The position numbers and the translations under genes are program-made. A DNA stretch of 64,000 nucleotides from positions 434,001 to 498,000 of the forward strand of contig CAZXOG010000001.1 of the NCBI GenBank assembly GCA_964642315.1. The letters are read 5' to 3'. Below are positions 35,314-42,623 of the stretch, piece by piece. The notes below the pieces were generated by a model. The model saw only the letters and a list, made by a program, of their open reading frames with translations, did no database searches and was not told where the DNA came from. The DNA comes from JAGVDM01 sp964642315. Its GTDB lineage: Bacteria; Patescibacteriota; Gracilibacteria; Peribacterales; Peribacteraceae. The number at the start of each line of letters is the position of its first letter. Position 1 is the first letter of the stretch.

Positions 35314-35676
35314 ATGCCCATCGAACTGACGAGCGCGGAGATCGGCCTCGCGGAGAAGCTCTCGGAGCACGCAAAAGATGCCTGTGAACTCGTGGGACTC
35401 AAGTGCCAGAAGTGCGAACCGAAACATTTCTTCCTTACCGTGCACCGTTATTACGGAAGAGTGCAGGGGATGACCGCCGAGGTGGACCGGTGCATCGACT
35501 GGTGCATGAGCAAGGGGAAAACCACGTTCACCGCACAGCGCTTTAGCAACTGGTGCCTGAAGAAAGTGCAGTGGGACCGGGAGGAGCAGATTGCGCGAGC
35601 AGAGAAAGAAAAACTCGCATCCGGGACGGAATATCAGAAAGCCGATTACGCGAGGCGGTTCACCGGAGGGCAGTGA
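35314..35676 (+). CDS. Hypothetical protein
   Basis: A 120-residue soluble protein without a known family. It has a CxxC pair in GLKCQKCEPKH followed by His, then two further Cys (DRCIDWC), which might bind a metal, and a helical charged C-terminus. TACTAT lies 9 bases before the ATG, so the message is probably leaderless. Its 3' end overlaps the convergent hydrolase by 17 bases. Confidence 0.6.
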   Translation: MPIELTSAEIGLAEKLSEHAKDACELVGLKCQKCEPKHFFLTVHRYYGRVQGMTAEVDRCIDWCMSKGKTTFTAQRFSNWCLKKVQWDREEQIARAEKEKLASGTEYQKADYARRFTGGQ

Positions 35677-36214
35677 TAAGCTCTAGTAAGAGCGGAAACT
35701 GCGTATAGCCCGCCTGTGCGTTGAGGTGACCGCCCCCACGGATGAGCGTCACGTCAACACTAAGGTGCCTTGCGAGTTCTTCTGCTTGGGAAAGCCTGAT
35801 GTAAGGGTCATTCTCGGAATGGAGAACGGAAAAATGCCCGGCGCGCCTGCGGAGAGTTCCCCAATGGTAGGGATCACGGGTGAACGTCTGCACTATGGCA
35901 TCGAATGCATTGCCCATGGTATCCCATACCGATGCGACGAGCAGGCATGCGCGGATGCGTGTTTGTTGCTGTCCAAGCAGACGCAGAGCGAACGTCCCGC
36001 CCAGGCTGTGCCCTACGAAGATCGTCCGTTCATTCACGTGGTCCGCATACCTGGAAAAGTGATCGAGCCATTCCCCAAGAACAGGTTGGTTCGGATGTGG
36101 AAAATCTGGGACGACTGGAACGAAACCTCTCTGCTGCAATTCGGCGGAGAGCCACGGAAACCAGTTCTCCTGGGAATTGCCACCCGTGCCATGGAAGAGA
36201 AAGACGGTGTCCAA
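35660..36214 (-). CDS. RBBP9/YdeN-type serine hydrolase
   Basis: A 184-residue compact alpha/beta hydrolase. VFLFHGTGGNSQENWFPWL at the start, the nucleophile serine in FVGHSLGG (about residue 70), Asp in HSENDPYI and His in GGHLN complete a catalytic triad. Proteins of this size and motif set belong to the RBBP9/YdeN group, whose bacterial substrates are mostly unknown. It is convergent with the gene at 35314. Confidence 0.85.
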   Translation of the reverse strand: MDTVFLFHGTGGNSQENWFPWLSAELQQRGFVPVVPDFPHPNQPVLGEWLDHFSRYADHVNERTIFVGHSLGGTFALRLLGQQQTRIRACLLVASVWDTMGNAFDAIVQTFTRDPYHWGTLRRRAGHFSVLHSENDPYIRLSQAEELARHLSVDVTLIRGGGHLNAQAGYTQFPLLLELITALR

Positions 36215-36263
36215 AGCCAGAAGAGAAGAACAATATATGAGTCCTTCTCAAGTGTACCATCGG

Positions 36264-36354
36264 TGGTCATTACTAGCTCAGTTGGCTGTCGAGTCTCGCG
36301 CATGCGAGACGAGCAATAAGAAGGAAAGAGCTAAGGCACTCTAGCCATACCCCG
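36264..36354. other. tRNA-derived fragments and hairpin upstream of tRNA-Pro
   Basis: Two pieces resemble parts of the tRNA-Pro that follows. First, TAGCTCAGTTGGCT (around 36273-36286) repeats its D arm in the same direction. Second, 36331-36354 read on the minus strand gives CCGGGG, then GGCTAGAGTGCC, an inverted and shortened copy of its 5' end. Between them GTCTCGC-GCAT-GCGAGAC (around 36292-36309) forms a perfect hairpin. Neither piece can fold as a tRNA. Confidence 0.5.
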
Positions 36355-36381
36355 GAAGATTTGATGTATCCTGTGTCTGTC

Positions 36382-36458
36382 CGGGGCGTAGCTCAGTTGG
36401 CTAGAGTGCCTGCTTTGGGAGCAGGAGGTCGCGCGTTCGAGTCGCGCCGCCCCGACCA
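36382..36458 (+). tRNA. tRNA-Pro(TGG)
   Basis: Acceptor CGGGGCG/CGCCCCG, D arm GCTC...GAGT, anticodon stem CCTGC/GCAGG around TTTGGGA (anticodon TGG), T loop GTTCGAGTC, encoded CCA. TATCCT (36366-36371) 10 bases upstream is a plausible -10. Confidence 0.95.
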
Positions 36459-36559
36459 CCGGTCATCCTGCGCTTCATAGCGAACAGTGTCGCTCGCGCA
36501 AATGCCGAGAGGACATTTGACATATGAGGAAAATACAGTATGTTCGTGGATAGAACACT

Positions 36560-36775
36560 ATGGAACGCGACAGTCAAATCATCGGCAGGCTCCAGAGAGG
36601 CGTTCCGCGCGACGCGGCGCAAATCGTTGCGTTCGACCTGCAATCAGAATTCGGTTGCACCGCTGTCTGCGAGAAGAACGCTGTAACAATCACGCTCCCT
36701 CCCGACGCAACAGTGGAAACACGCGAAGCGCTCCGGCGCTTTCTGCGTGATACCGGAATTTTCGAAGACGACTGA
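36560..36775 (+). CDS. Small hypothetical protein
   Basis: A 71-residue frame with mixed charged and hydrophobic residues and a likely beta-alpha fold (QIVAFDLQSEFGCTAVCEK, then ITLPPDATVETREALRRFL). No family recognised. It lies between tRNA-Pro and the convergent gene at 36778, leaving 2 bases between the stops, which supports it being real. Confidence 0.5.
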   Translation: MERDSQIIGRLQRGVPRDAAQIVAFDLQSEFGCTAVCEKNAVTITLPPDATVETREALRRFLRDTGIFEDD

Positions 36776-36777
36776 AA

Positions 36778-37227
36778 TCACTCGCCGACCTTCTCCGATT
36801 CCTCGCGTTCACGCTCCTGGATGATGGCACGCAGCTTGGCACGGTGCTTCTTCAGGCGTGCCTGGCGTGTTTGCGGATCACGGTACTTCTCCGGGAGAGC
36901 GCGACGTTCAAGCGCGGCGGAACGCTCGTTTTGAAACCTCACTTCGACGGCTTCCGTGAGCTCGGAGGCGCGCGTCCGAAGGACGCGGCGCTGTTCGCCG
37001 CGCCGCTTGTTGGCGAGGAGCAGTTTCGCGGCACGCTCCTCTTCTTGCTGCTTCTTCACGATACAGCGACGGAGCGAGAAGAGCTGCACGGCAGCGAGGT
37101 CATTCTTGCCTTCCAGGGAAAGCTCTTTCCTGCATGCCTCCTCGTACGGAGAGCCAGCGGTTGCAGCCGCCGCGGCAGGAGGGAGGAGGAAAGAAGACAG
37201 GAGGAATGCCGTCAGGATCGTGCGCAT
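36778..37227 (-). CDS. Exported basic coiled-coil protein
   Basis: A 149-residue protein. Starting at 37227, MRTILTAFLLSSFLLPPAAA is a signal peptide; the mature protein is almost all Arg, Lys, Glu, Gln and Leu in heptad-like order and should be one long helix. Two cysteines (EEACRKEL and LRRCIV) could form one disulfide. The frame is open upstream to 37428, but this part has no coding character and overlaps the recG start. Divergent from recG. Function unknown. Confidence 0.6.
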   Translation of the reverse strand: MRTILTAFLLSSFLLPPAAAAATAGSPYEEACRKELSLEGKNDLAAVQLFSLRRCIVKKQQEEERAAKLLLANKRRGEQRRVLRTRASELTEAVEVRFQNERSAALERRALPEKYRDPQTRQARLKKHRAKLRAIIQEREREESEKVGE

Positions 37228-37331
37228 GGAGGTATTCTCCGAAATTCCGCCGCTCAGGGCCAGAGCGTTGGAGCTGACAGCGGCCCGCGAATGCGCGCTG
37301 GTAGAGTTCGGGCGGAAGGGGGGCCGTAGGC

Positions 37332-37337
37332 TATACT
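37332..37337 (+). promoter_or_regulatory. -10 element of recG
   Basis: TATACT ends 8 bases before the recG ATG at 37346. The remaining bases hold no Shine-Dalgarno sequence, consistent with a leaderless message. Confidence 0.6.
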
Positions 37338-37345
37338 GCGAACCC

Positions 37346-39397
37346 ATGCATCTCACGACGCCGCTCGCAGCGGTCCTGCACACCACGAAGGACCACATTG
37401 CCTGCCTGGAAGGCATGGGACTTCGCACTGTGGGAGACCTGCTGCTCTACCTGCCAAGAGCGCACGAGGATTTGAGCATCGTGCAGCCGATCCGGACAGC
37501 GCCGCTCGGCGCGAAGGGGACGTTCCGTGGCACGGTGTCGCGCATCAGGCGCGTCCGGACACGGAAAGGGAAATGGCTTGTTACAGCTCTTTTTACGGAT
37601 GGCGAAGGCAACCACGCCGATGTCGTGTGGTTCAACCAGCCGCACGTGCAACGCATGCTCGCAGACGGCGATCCCGTCGTTCTCACCGGCAAGCTCGTGG
37701 CGAACGGCACGAAACTCGCTCTCCAGAGCCCGCAATTTGAACGCGCGGAGCGAGAGCAGCTCCTCCATGCAGGAAGACTGGTGCCGATCTACCCAGAGCA
37801 CGAGCTTGTGAACACGAAGTGGTTGCGCGAGAAGATGGCGCTCATCCAGGAGGCAATTGCAGAAGTCCCGGAAACGCTTCCGCAGGATGTACTGCGCGAG
37901 GAGGGGCTGATGCCGAGGAGCACGGCAATCCGCGCCCTCCATTTTCCCGAGAACGGCGAGCAGGTGCAGAAAGCCCGCAGCAGGATGGCGTTTGAGGAGA
38001 TGTTCGCGCTCCAACGGGAAGCGTTGCTCCGCAAGCTGGAATGGCAGAGCGCCCGTCAGGCGCGCTTGAAGATTCCCATGGATATCGAGCTCATCCGTGC
38101 GCTTTTCCGGTCGCTCAACTTCACCCCGACAGGCAGCCAGAAAATTGCGATCTACGAGATCCTGCGGGACATGGAGCAGGACCGGCCGATGTCCCGCCTG
38201 CTCGAGGGGGACGTGGGTTCCGGCAAGACGCTCGTAGCCACTGCGGTTATTGCGAATACACTGCGGCATCGCGGACAGTGCGCGCTGATGGTGCCGACGG
38301 AAGTCCTCGCCCGCCAACATGCGGTGACAATCGGGAGAACACTCATCAACTTCTATACGTACCTGCAGCGGGAACGCGCCGGGAACCCCGCGCTGCCGGA
38401 TCTTCCGCAGCCCACGGTGAAGCTCCTCACAGGCTCCGTTCCGGGCAGCGACGCCGAGGCGACTAAGCGCGGAACGTCCACGGGGACGGTGGATCTCCTC
38501 ATCGGCACACACGCGCTCATCCAGGAAGATGTGCGCTTCGCGAACCTCGCGCTTGTCGTGGTGGACGAGCAGCACCGCTTCGGCGTGCTGCAGCGTGAAC
38601 GTCTCAAGGAGAAGGGGAGTCCGCATTTCCTCTCGATGACTGCAACCCCCATTCCGCGCACGCTCGCGCTCACTGCCTACGGGCACCATGATCTGTCAGT
38701 GCTCACGGAGAAACCCGGCAACCGCAAGAAGATCCGCACGAAGGTGGTGAGTCCGCGCGACAGGCAAACCGTCGAACGGTTCATCGACCGCGAAATCGGG
38801 GAGGGAAGACAGGTGTTCGTCATCTGCCCGCTCATCACGGAATCCGTGAGTGAGGAAATGACGGAAGTGCGCAGCGTGGAGCAAGAGGTCACGCGGTTGC
38901 GGACCAGTTTTCCTTCCCGCCGCATTGCCTCTCTCCACGGCAGGATGTTGCCGAAGGAGAAGGAGGCAACAATGCAGGATTTCAAGGACCGCAAGGCGGA
39001 CATCCTCGTATCCACATCGGTGATTGAGGTCGGCATCGACGTGCCGAACGCGACGATCATCGTGATCGAGGGAGCAGAACGGTTCGGCCTGGCACAGCTC
39101 CATCAGTTTCGCGGCAGAGTGGGAAGAAGCGACGAGCAGAGCCACTGCTTCCTCTTCACCACCACGCCGGAACAGGCAACGTCACCGCGCCTCAAGGCGA
39201 TGGAAGAGCACGATTCCGGATTCGCGCTCGCGGAAATCGATCTGCAGATCCGTGGACCGGGCGAACTCTTCGGGATTCGCCAGAGCGGCCTGCCGGAAAT
39301 CAGCGCCGGGGCGCTCCTCGATCCCGAACTCGTGGTCCGGGCACGCCGCGCAGCGGAGAAATCCCTGCATATGCAGGGAAACCGTGTGAGTATTTGA
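37346..39397 (+). CDS. recG: ATP-dependent DNA helicase RecG
   Basis: A 683-residue RecG that regresses stalled forks and branch-migrates recombination intermediates. The N-terminal wedge/OB part (about 1-230, with VGDLLLYLPRAHEDLS) is followed by helicase motifs: Walker A in LEGDVGSGKT, the DEQH box in VVVDEQHRFGVLQRERL, SMTATPIPRTLAL, and in the second domain STSVIEVGIDVPNA and QFRGRVGRS. The C-terminal RecG tail is present. The start is ATG 37346. It is divergent from the coiled-coil gene. Confidence 0.96.
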   Translation: MHLTTPLAAVLHTTKDHIACLEGMGLRTVGDLLLYLPRAHEDLSIVQPIRTAPLGAKGTFRGTVSRIRRVRTRKGKWLVTALFTDGEGNHADVVWFNQPHVQRMLADGDPVVLTGKLVANGTKLALQSPQFERAEREQLLHAGRLVPIYPEHELVNTKWLREKMALIQEAIAEVPETLPQDVLREEGLMPRSTAIRALHFPENGEQVQKARSRMAFEEMFALQREALLRKLEWQSARQARLKIPMDIELIRALFRSLNFTPTGSQKIAIYEILRDMEQDRPMSRLLEGDVGSGKTLVATAVIANTLRHRGQCALMVPTEVLARQHAVTIGRTLINFYTYLQRERAGNPALPDLPQPTVKLLTGSVPGSDAEATKRGTSTGTVDLLIGTHALIQEDVRFANLALVVVDEQHRFGVLQRERLKEKGSPHFLSMTATPIPRTLALTAYGHHDLSVLTEKPGNRKKIRTKVVSPRDRQTVERFIDREIGEGRQVFVICPLITESVSEEMTEVRSVEQEVTRLRTSFPSRRIASLHGRMLPKEKEATMQDFKDRKADILVSTSVIEVGIDVPNATIIVIEGAERFGLAQLHQFRGRVGRSDEQSHCFLFTTTPEQATSPRLKAMEEHDSGFALAEIDLQIRGPGELFGIRQSGLPEISAGALLDPELVVRARRAAEKSLHMQGNRVSI

Positions 39398-39421
39398 CAA
39401 GGCCGGCAGGACATGTAGGAT
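39394..39421 (+). promoter_or_regulatory. Consensus promoter overlapping the recG stop
   Basis: TTGACA (39394-39399), a 16-base spacer, then TAGGAT (39416-39421): one of the few places in the window with a full -35/-10 pair. Transcription should start near 39428 and give a leader of about 140 bases that ends in the terminator at 39539-39567. Confidence 0.7.
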
Positions 39422-39457
39422 GCGCCCGTGCACACCGCACGCCCCTTCGCAGGCAGC

Positions 39458-39514
39458 ATGATGATGCAGATGATGATGCGCTCCACTCAGCGAGGGTCGG
39501 CACTGCGCGCGTAA
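39458..39514 (+). CDS. Methionine-rich leader peptide (18 aa)
   Basis: An 18-codon frame in the leader: MMMQMMMRSTQRGSALRA, then TAA. Six of the first seven codons are ATG. It ends inside the loop region of a large hairpin whose 5' arm (39490-39498) lies within the frame. This is the layout of an amino-acid attenuator leader peptide, in which slow decoding of the regulatory codons changes the RNA fold. A weak CAGG-like sequence precedes the ATG. It could also be an accident in a structured small RNA. Confidence 0.5.
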   Translation: MMMQMMMRSTQRGSALRA

Positions 39515-39567
39515 GCGCACACTCACTTGCCACCATGGACCCTCGCGAAAGCGGGGGTTCTTTTTTA
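39490..39567 (+). promoter_or_regulatory. Attenuator: alternative hairpins and intrinsic terminator
   Basis: Segment 2 (GCGAGGGTC, 39490-39498) is an exact complement of segment 3 (GACCCTCGC, 39538-39546). Segment 3 also pairs with segment 4 (GCGGGGGT, 39551-39558) across a GAAA tetraloop, and six Ts follow (39561-39566), which makes an intrinsic terminator. The two pairings exclude each other. A ribosome held at the Met codons (39458-39478) leaves segment 2 free; one reaching the TAA at 39512 covers it. Confidence 0.6.
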
Positions 39568-39585
39568 TCCCTTCCCCCCATTCCC

Positions 39586-39792
39586 ATGGTGAATATCCTC
39601 CCCTTCTACGACCGGCAGAACGACCGCATCGTTCACGTCAATCAGGCGGATCTCCCGTCCACGGTGAGCATCCAGTCGAACCCCGATGGCACCTACGAGG
39701 TGATCGGCGGACCGGATGACGAGGTGAACCGCATTCTGCAGCGTAACCGCGAACGCTTGCAGGCGCATGCTCCTGCTGCGACCGAGCAGTAA
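39586..39792 (+). CDS. Small hypothetical protein downstream of the attenuator
   Basis: A 68-residue protein beginning MVNILPFYDRQNDRIVHVNQ. Its middle (STVSIQSNPDGTYEVIGGPDDEVNRILQRN) looks like a short beta-hairpin and helix. No family recognised. The start lies 19 bases after the terminator T-run, so it should be the gene whose expression depends on read-through. A hairpin follows at 39817. Confidence 0.6.
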   Translation: MVNILPFYDRQNDRIVHVNQADLPSTVSIQSNPDGTYEVIGGPDDEVNRILQRNRERLQAHAPAATEQ

Positions 39793-39816
39793 TTCGTGCT
39801 TGCAGATTTGCACAGA

Positions 39817-39851
39817 GAACACCCGCCTGCGCTGAGCGTCGGCGGGTGTTC
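39817..39851 (+). terminator. Stem-loop after the small gene
   Basis: GAACACCCGCC and GGCGGGTGTTC form an 11-base perfect stem around a 13-base loop. No strong T-run follows (CGTTCTGTG), so it may be a terminator of low efficiency or a 3' stability hairpin. Confidence 0.55.
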
Positions 39852-39922
39852 GTTCTGTGCGATTCTCCATTGTCAACGCTGCGAAGACTGCTAGACTGCA
39901 AAAGGAATTCCTGACATTTTGC

Positions 39923-40591
39923 ATGGCGACACCCCCGACACCTCCGCAGCAACAAGGTTCCCAGGCGCAGCCCATTCGCCCGGGTGATCCAATCCCGAAC
40001 GGCGGCATCGATCCGACGCAGGTATTTGCAGTGCCTCCTCCGCCCCCGCCGGCTGCTGGCCAGCAAAGCCAGCAAGGCGGCGCGCAGGCACAGCCGCCGA
40101 AGGATTCCGGCCCACCGCCACCGCCTCCGGGCCAGCTCCCGGCAGATGACCAGCTCAAGGCTGCTGGCTACGACGATGAGGACATTCGCGTGCTCAAGGA
40201 AGTTGGCCCGTACCGGTTCGGGAGCATCGCCGCGGCGCTCGGCAACGAGGGCATCGTTGTGCCAATCCATCCGGAAACGACGTTCGATGAACAGCGTTTC
40301 CTCACGCTGCTCCGCGGGAGCATCTCGCTCACCCGCGACGAAAAGTGGCGCATCGTGCAAGCCATTCCAAAGCTGAGCCAGTTCCAGATCGATGAATTGC
40401 AGAAGATTCTCGACGAGGAGAAGCAGAAGTTCCGCGAACTCTCCCCCAAGCACCTGCTTCAGCTCATGAAGCTCGAACAGAAGCATGCGGAGGACTGGAA
40501 GGATCTCCAGGCCATCACCGCACAGCAGAGCGCGGCGCAGCAGGAGAACGCCGAGGCGGATGCCATCCGAAAACAACTGGGGCTTTCGTGA
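39923..40591 (+). CDS. Proline/glutamine-rich cytoplasmic protein
   Basis: A 222-residue protein starting MATPPTPPQQQ (39923). The first 80 residues are low-complexity Pro, Gln, Gly and Ala with runs of up to six prolines. The rest is a helical domain (from about DDQLKAAGYDDEDIRVLKEV) that contains a repeated-looking helix pair ISLTRDEKWRIVQAIPKLS and FQIDELQKILDEEKQKF. There is no signal or membrane segment. No known family recognised. A perfect-stem hairpin overlaps its stop. Confidence 0.6.
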   Translation: MATPPTPPQQQGSQAQPIRPGDPIPNGGIDPTQVFAVPPPPPPAAGQQSQQGGAQAQPPKDSGPPPPPPGQLPADDQLKAAGYDDEDIRVLKEVGPYRFGSIAAALGNEGIVVPIHPETTFDEQRFLTLLRGSISLTRDEKWRIVQAIPKLSQFQIDELQKILDEEKQKFRELSPKHLLQLMKLEQKHAEDWKDLQAITAQQSAAQQENAEADAIRKQLGLS

Positions 40592-40619
40592 GAGACAAAC
40601 CTACGGTTTCTCTCTCACG
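40587..40619 (+). terminator. Long hairpin at the stop of the proline-rich gene
   Basis: CGTGAGAGA-C-AAACC, TAC loop, GGTTT-C-TCTCTCACG: 14 base pairs with one C/C mismatch. It includes the TGA stop (40589-40591). The inner AAACC-TxC-GGTTT core with the same C/C mismatch recurs at 45654-45682. Confidence 0.65.
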
Positions 40620-40647
40620 GACTCGCTTTTCCCTTAAGGGGTGTCCA

Positions 40648-40676
40648 TGAGGGGAAAGCCGCAGGTTTTCCCTTCG
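40648..40676 (-). terminator. Hairpin after the PilC-N-like gene
   Basis: On the minus strand AGGGAAAACC-TGC-GGCTTTCCCCT forms a stem of about 9-10 pairs just after the stop of the gene at 40679. It shares the ACC-TGC-GG core of the other hairpins and probably ends that transcript. Confidence 0.5.
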
Positions 40677-40678
40677 TG

Positions 40679-41416
40679 CTACACATTCATGCGATAGAAC
40701 ACGAAAGCGACGATCCCGACGAACGTGAAGAAGACTGCCGGAAGAGTTCCGCGCCCCGCCTTGCTGTAGATGGCCGACAGGAAGAGGAAGAGGAATGCAG
40801 CAAGGGTGCAGGAGAGCACGAGCGGCGATGTGTAAATGCCAGCGAGGTACGGAATGGTGAACGGCAGAGCCCGTGTGGACTGGTAGAATCCAAGGGCGTA
40901 GACAATCGCGTACCACGCGAGGAGCCAGCCGGCGTACAGGCGGAGCGTATCCATGAATGGGTAGTACCGGGGTTCCGCCTCTTCCTGCTCCGCAGTCCTG
41001 CGAGACTCCGCAGCCCAATCGTGGGGTTGTGCTTGCGCAGGCGAGGCAGGGGGAGGTGCCGGCGGTGACTTTGGAGGGGTTGCAGGTGCCGCTGCCTGTG
41101 TTGCTTGATGCTGCGGTGCACGCTGAGCTGGCTGCGCCTGGGCAGGAGGCACGGCAGCCTTCGCAGGCGGAGACGGCACGACGGATTTCTGCTGTGGTGG
41201 AGCAGCACGCTGCACTGGCGGCACTGCCGCAGCGGGAGAGGGGGCGCTGGCGAAATTCGTGCTCGCGGACGTCTCGAAGGAAATCTGGAACACTTCTTCC
41301 GGAAGGAGTCCGTTCTCCGCGAGCTTCATGCGGGCGGCAGTGACATCCGTTGCGTCAACGGTTCCTTGCAGGCGTTCTCCCTTGGCGTTGCGGGCGCTGT
41401 ACGAGTACAAAGGCAT
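40679..41416 (-). CDS. PilC/T2SF N-domain-like protein with proline-rich linker and membrane domain
   Basis: A 245-residue protein from ATG 41416. Residues 1-40 (PLYSYSARNAKGERLQGTVDA, then A..KL.ENGL.P) match the N-terminal segment of type II secretion/type IV pilus inner-membrane proteins GspF/PilC. A 100-residue Ala/Pro/Gln linker follows, and then three or four membrane helices (about 155-242). The helical cytoplasmic domains of true PilC are missing. TACACT lies about 8 bases before the ATG. It may be a regulator or assembly partner of a pilus; this is inference. Confidence 0.65.
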   Translation of the reverse strand: MPLYSYSARNAKGERLQGTVDATDVTAARMKLAENGLLPEEVFQISFETSASTNFASAPSPAAAVPPVQRAAPPQQKSVVPSPPAKAAVPPAQAQPAQRAPQHQATQAAAPATPPKSPPAPPPASPAQAQPHDWAAESRRTAEQEEAEPRYYPFMDTLRLYAGWLLAWYAIVYALGFYQSTRALPFTIPYLAGIYTSPLVLSCTLAAFLFLFLSAIYSKAGRGTLPAVFFTFVGIVAFVFYRMNV

Positions 41417-41437
41417 CGCGCCCCAGTGTACCACAGG

Positions 41438-42505
41438 TCACTCGCCTTCGTACGCCGTGAGGTTGTTCGTGATGTACGTCACGGCTTCCTGCAGGCGGGC
41501 ATCGGCGGAAATTTCGAAGTGCGTGCCGTTCTCCCAGTCGCGGAATCCGATCGCCGTGCTACCCTGCACGCGGATCTGGCGATCCGTGGCCTTGCGGGAA
41601 GCCACAGTGCCGGAGAGGAGCTTGACCGTGATGACGCCGTCGCCGATATTCTCAACCTTCGCATTGTTAAGCTCGAGGTGCCAGAGGCTGAACGTGGTGT
41701 TCCCGAATGATTTGAACCACCAGTTCTTGTGCACGGGAATGCAGAAACCAATATGGCCCGTACAGTACTGCTGCGTCCAGCGGTCGGGGGCGTAGGAATC
41801 CTTCGCCATCGCGGCGATCGCCGCCTCCTGTACTGCCGTGAGCCGCACGGGGGTATCGGCAGGCTCTTCGGGGGACTCTTCCCCGGAAGGCGTACCCTCC
41901 TCGTTCTCCGCCGCTTGTGATGCGGGAGCAGCTGGCTCTTCCTGCGTCGGCTCCTCCGCGACGGGAAGTTCGGGGAGAGGCTGCGATGTCACCACCTCCT
42001 CTTCTGCTTCTTCCGCTTCCGCAGAGGAAACCCCCCCGTTCTCCGCCGCATCAGCGAGGACTGCTCCGCCGCTCGCTGTGCTGCCCGTTGCGGACATCTC
42101 GCTGGACCGCTTCAGACGGATGTTCTCCACGCGCATGATAATGCCGCCTTCCTCCACAGTCGGACGGATGGCGCCGAAAGCCTCCACATCCTCGCCGACG
42201 TAGCCGTTGAGATCCACAACGTCGCTCTCGAGGAGAATGAACCGGTCGTCCGCGAGGACGAGGCGGTGTGTTCCCTGCTGGTAGACGCTAATCCCGGCAG
42301 GAGCGATTCTGCCGGCGTACGTCACGTTCGGCGTTTCCCGCACGGGCTCGTCCTGAACGGAATGTTCTTCCCCGGTTGCGGCAAGTCCGCCGTCTTCGGC
42401 AGAAGGTTCCTGCTGCGGGGCACCGGATCCGAAGAGGGAACATCCGCAGAGCAGGAGCACGCAGGAATTCAGCGCGAGAAATGAGGAGGTTCGCATGGAG
42501 GACAT
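41438..42505 (-). CDS. Lipoprotein with OB-like domain
   Basis: A 355-residue lipoprotein with signal MSSMRTSSFLALNSCVLLLC and a lipobox ending LLCGC. After it come a beta-barrel-like segment (about 70-145, YAGRIAPAGISVYQQGTHRL and onward) resembling OB-fold stress domains, an acidic Glu/Ala/Pro linker (about 160-230), and a C-terminal globular domain with two cysteines (QQYCTGHIGFCIPV). The start at 42505 or 42496 cannot be decided; TATACT lies 18 bases before the first. It follows dsbA on the same strand. Confidence 0.65.
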   Translation of the reverse strand: MSSMRTSSFLALNSCVLLLCGCSLFGSGAPQQEPSAEDGGLAATGEEHSVQDEPVRETPNVTYAGRIAPAGISVYQQGTHRLVLADDRFILLESDVVDLNGYVGEDVEAFGAIRPTVEEGGIIMRVENIRLKRSSEMSATGSTASGGAVLADAAENGGVSSAEAEEAEEEVVTSQPLPELPVAEEPTQEEPAAPASQAAENEEGTPSGEESPEEPADTPVRLTAVQEAAIAAMAKDSYAPDRWTQQYCTGHIGFCIPVHKNWWFKSFGNTTFSLWHLELNNAKVENIGDGVITVKLLSGTVASRKATDRQIRVQGSTAIGFRDWENGTHFEISADARLQEAVTYITNNLTAYEGE

Positions 42506-42570
42506 CGGTGAAATGGAGCCGCAAGTATAGAGGCAGGGGAACCGGATTGCACGATTTTTCCGCGGATAGC

Positions 42571-42608
42571 GGAAAGCCGCAGCGGCCAACCGGCAGCTGC
42601 GGCTTTCC
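42571..42608 (-). terminator. Hairpin between dsbA and the lipoprotein gene
   Basis: GGAAAGCCGCAGC and GCTGCGGCTTTCC form a 13-base perfect stem around a 12-base loop, 16 bases beyond the dsbA stop on the minus strand. A GGAAAAATC tail follows on that strand, so it lacks a good T-run. Confidence 0.55.
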
Positions 42609-42623
42609 AGCGGCAAGAGCACG

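Noticed and set aside
39428..39567. Whole leader as a known structural RNA (SRP, 6S, tmRNA)
   Set aside because: None of the conserved sequence motifs of those RNAs is present; the Met-codon/attenuator reading explains more.
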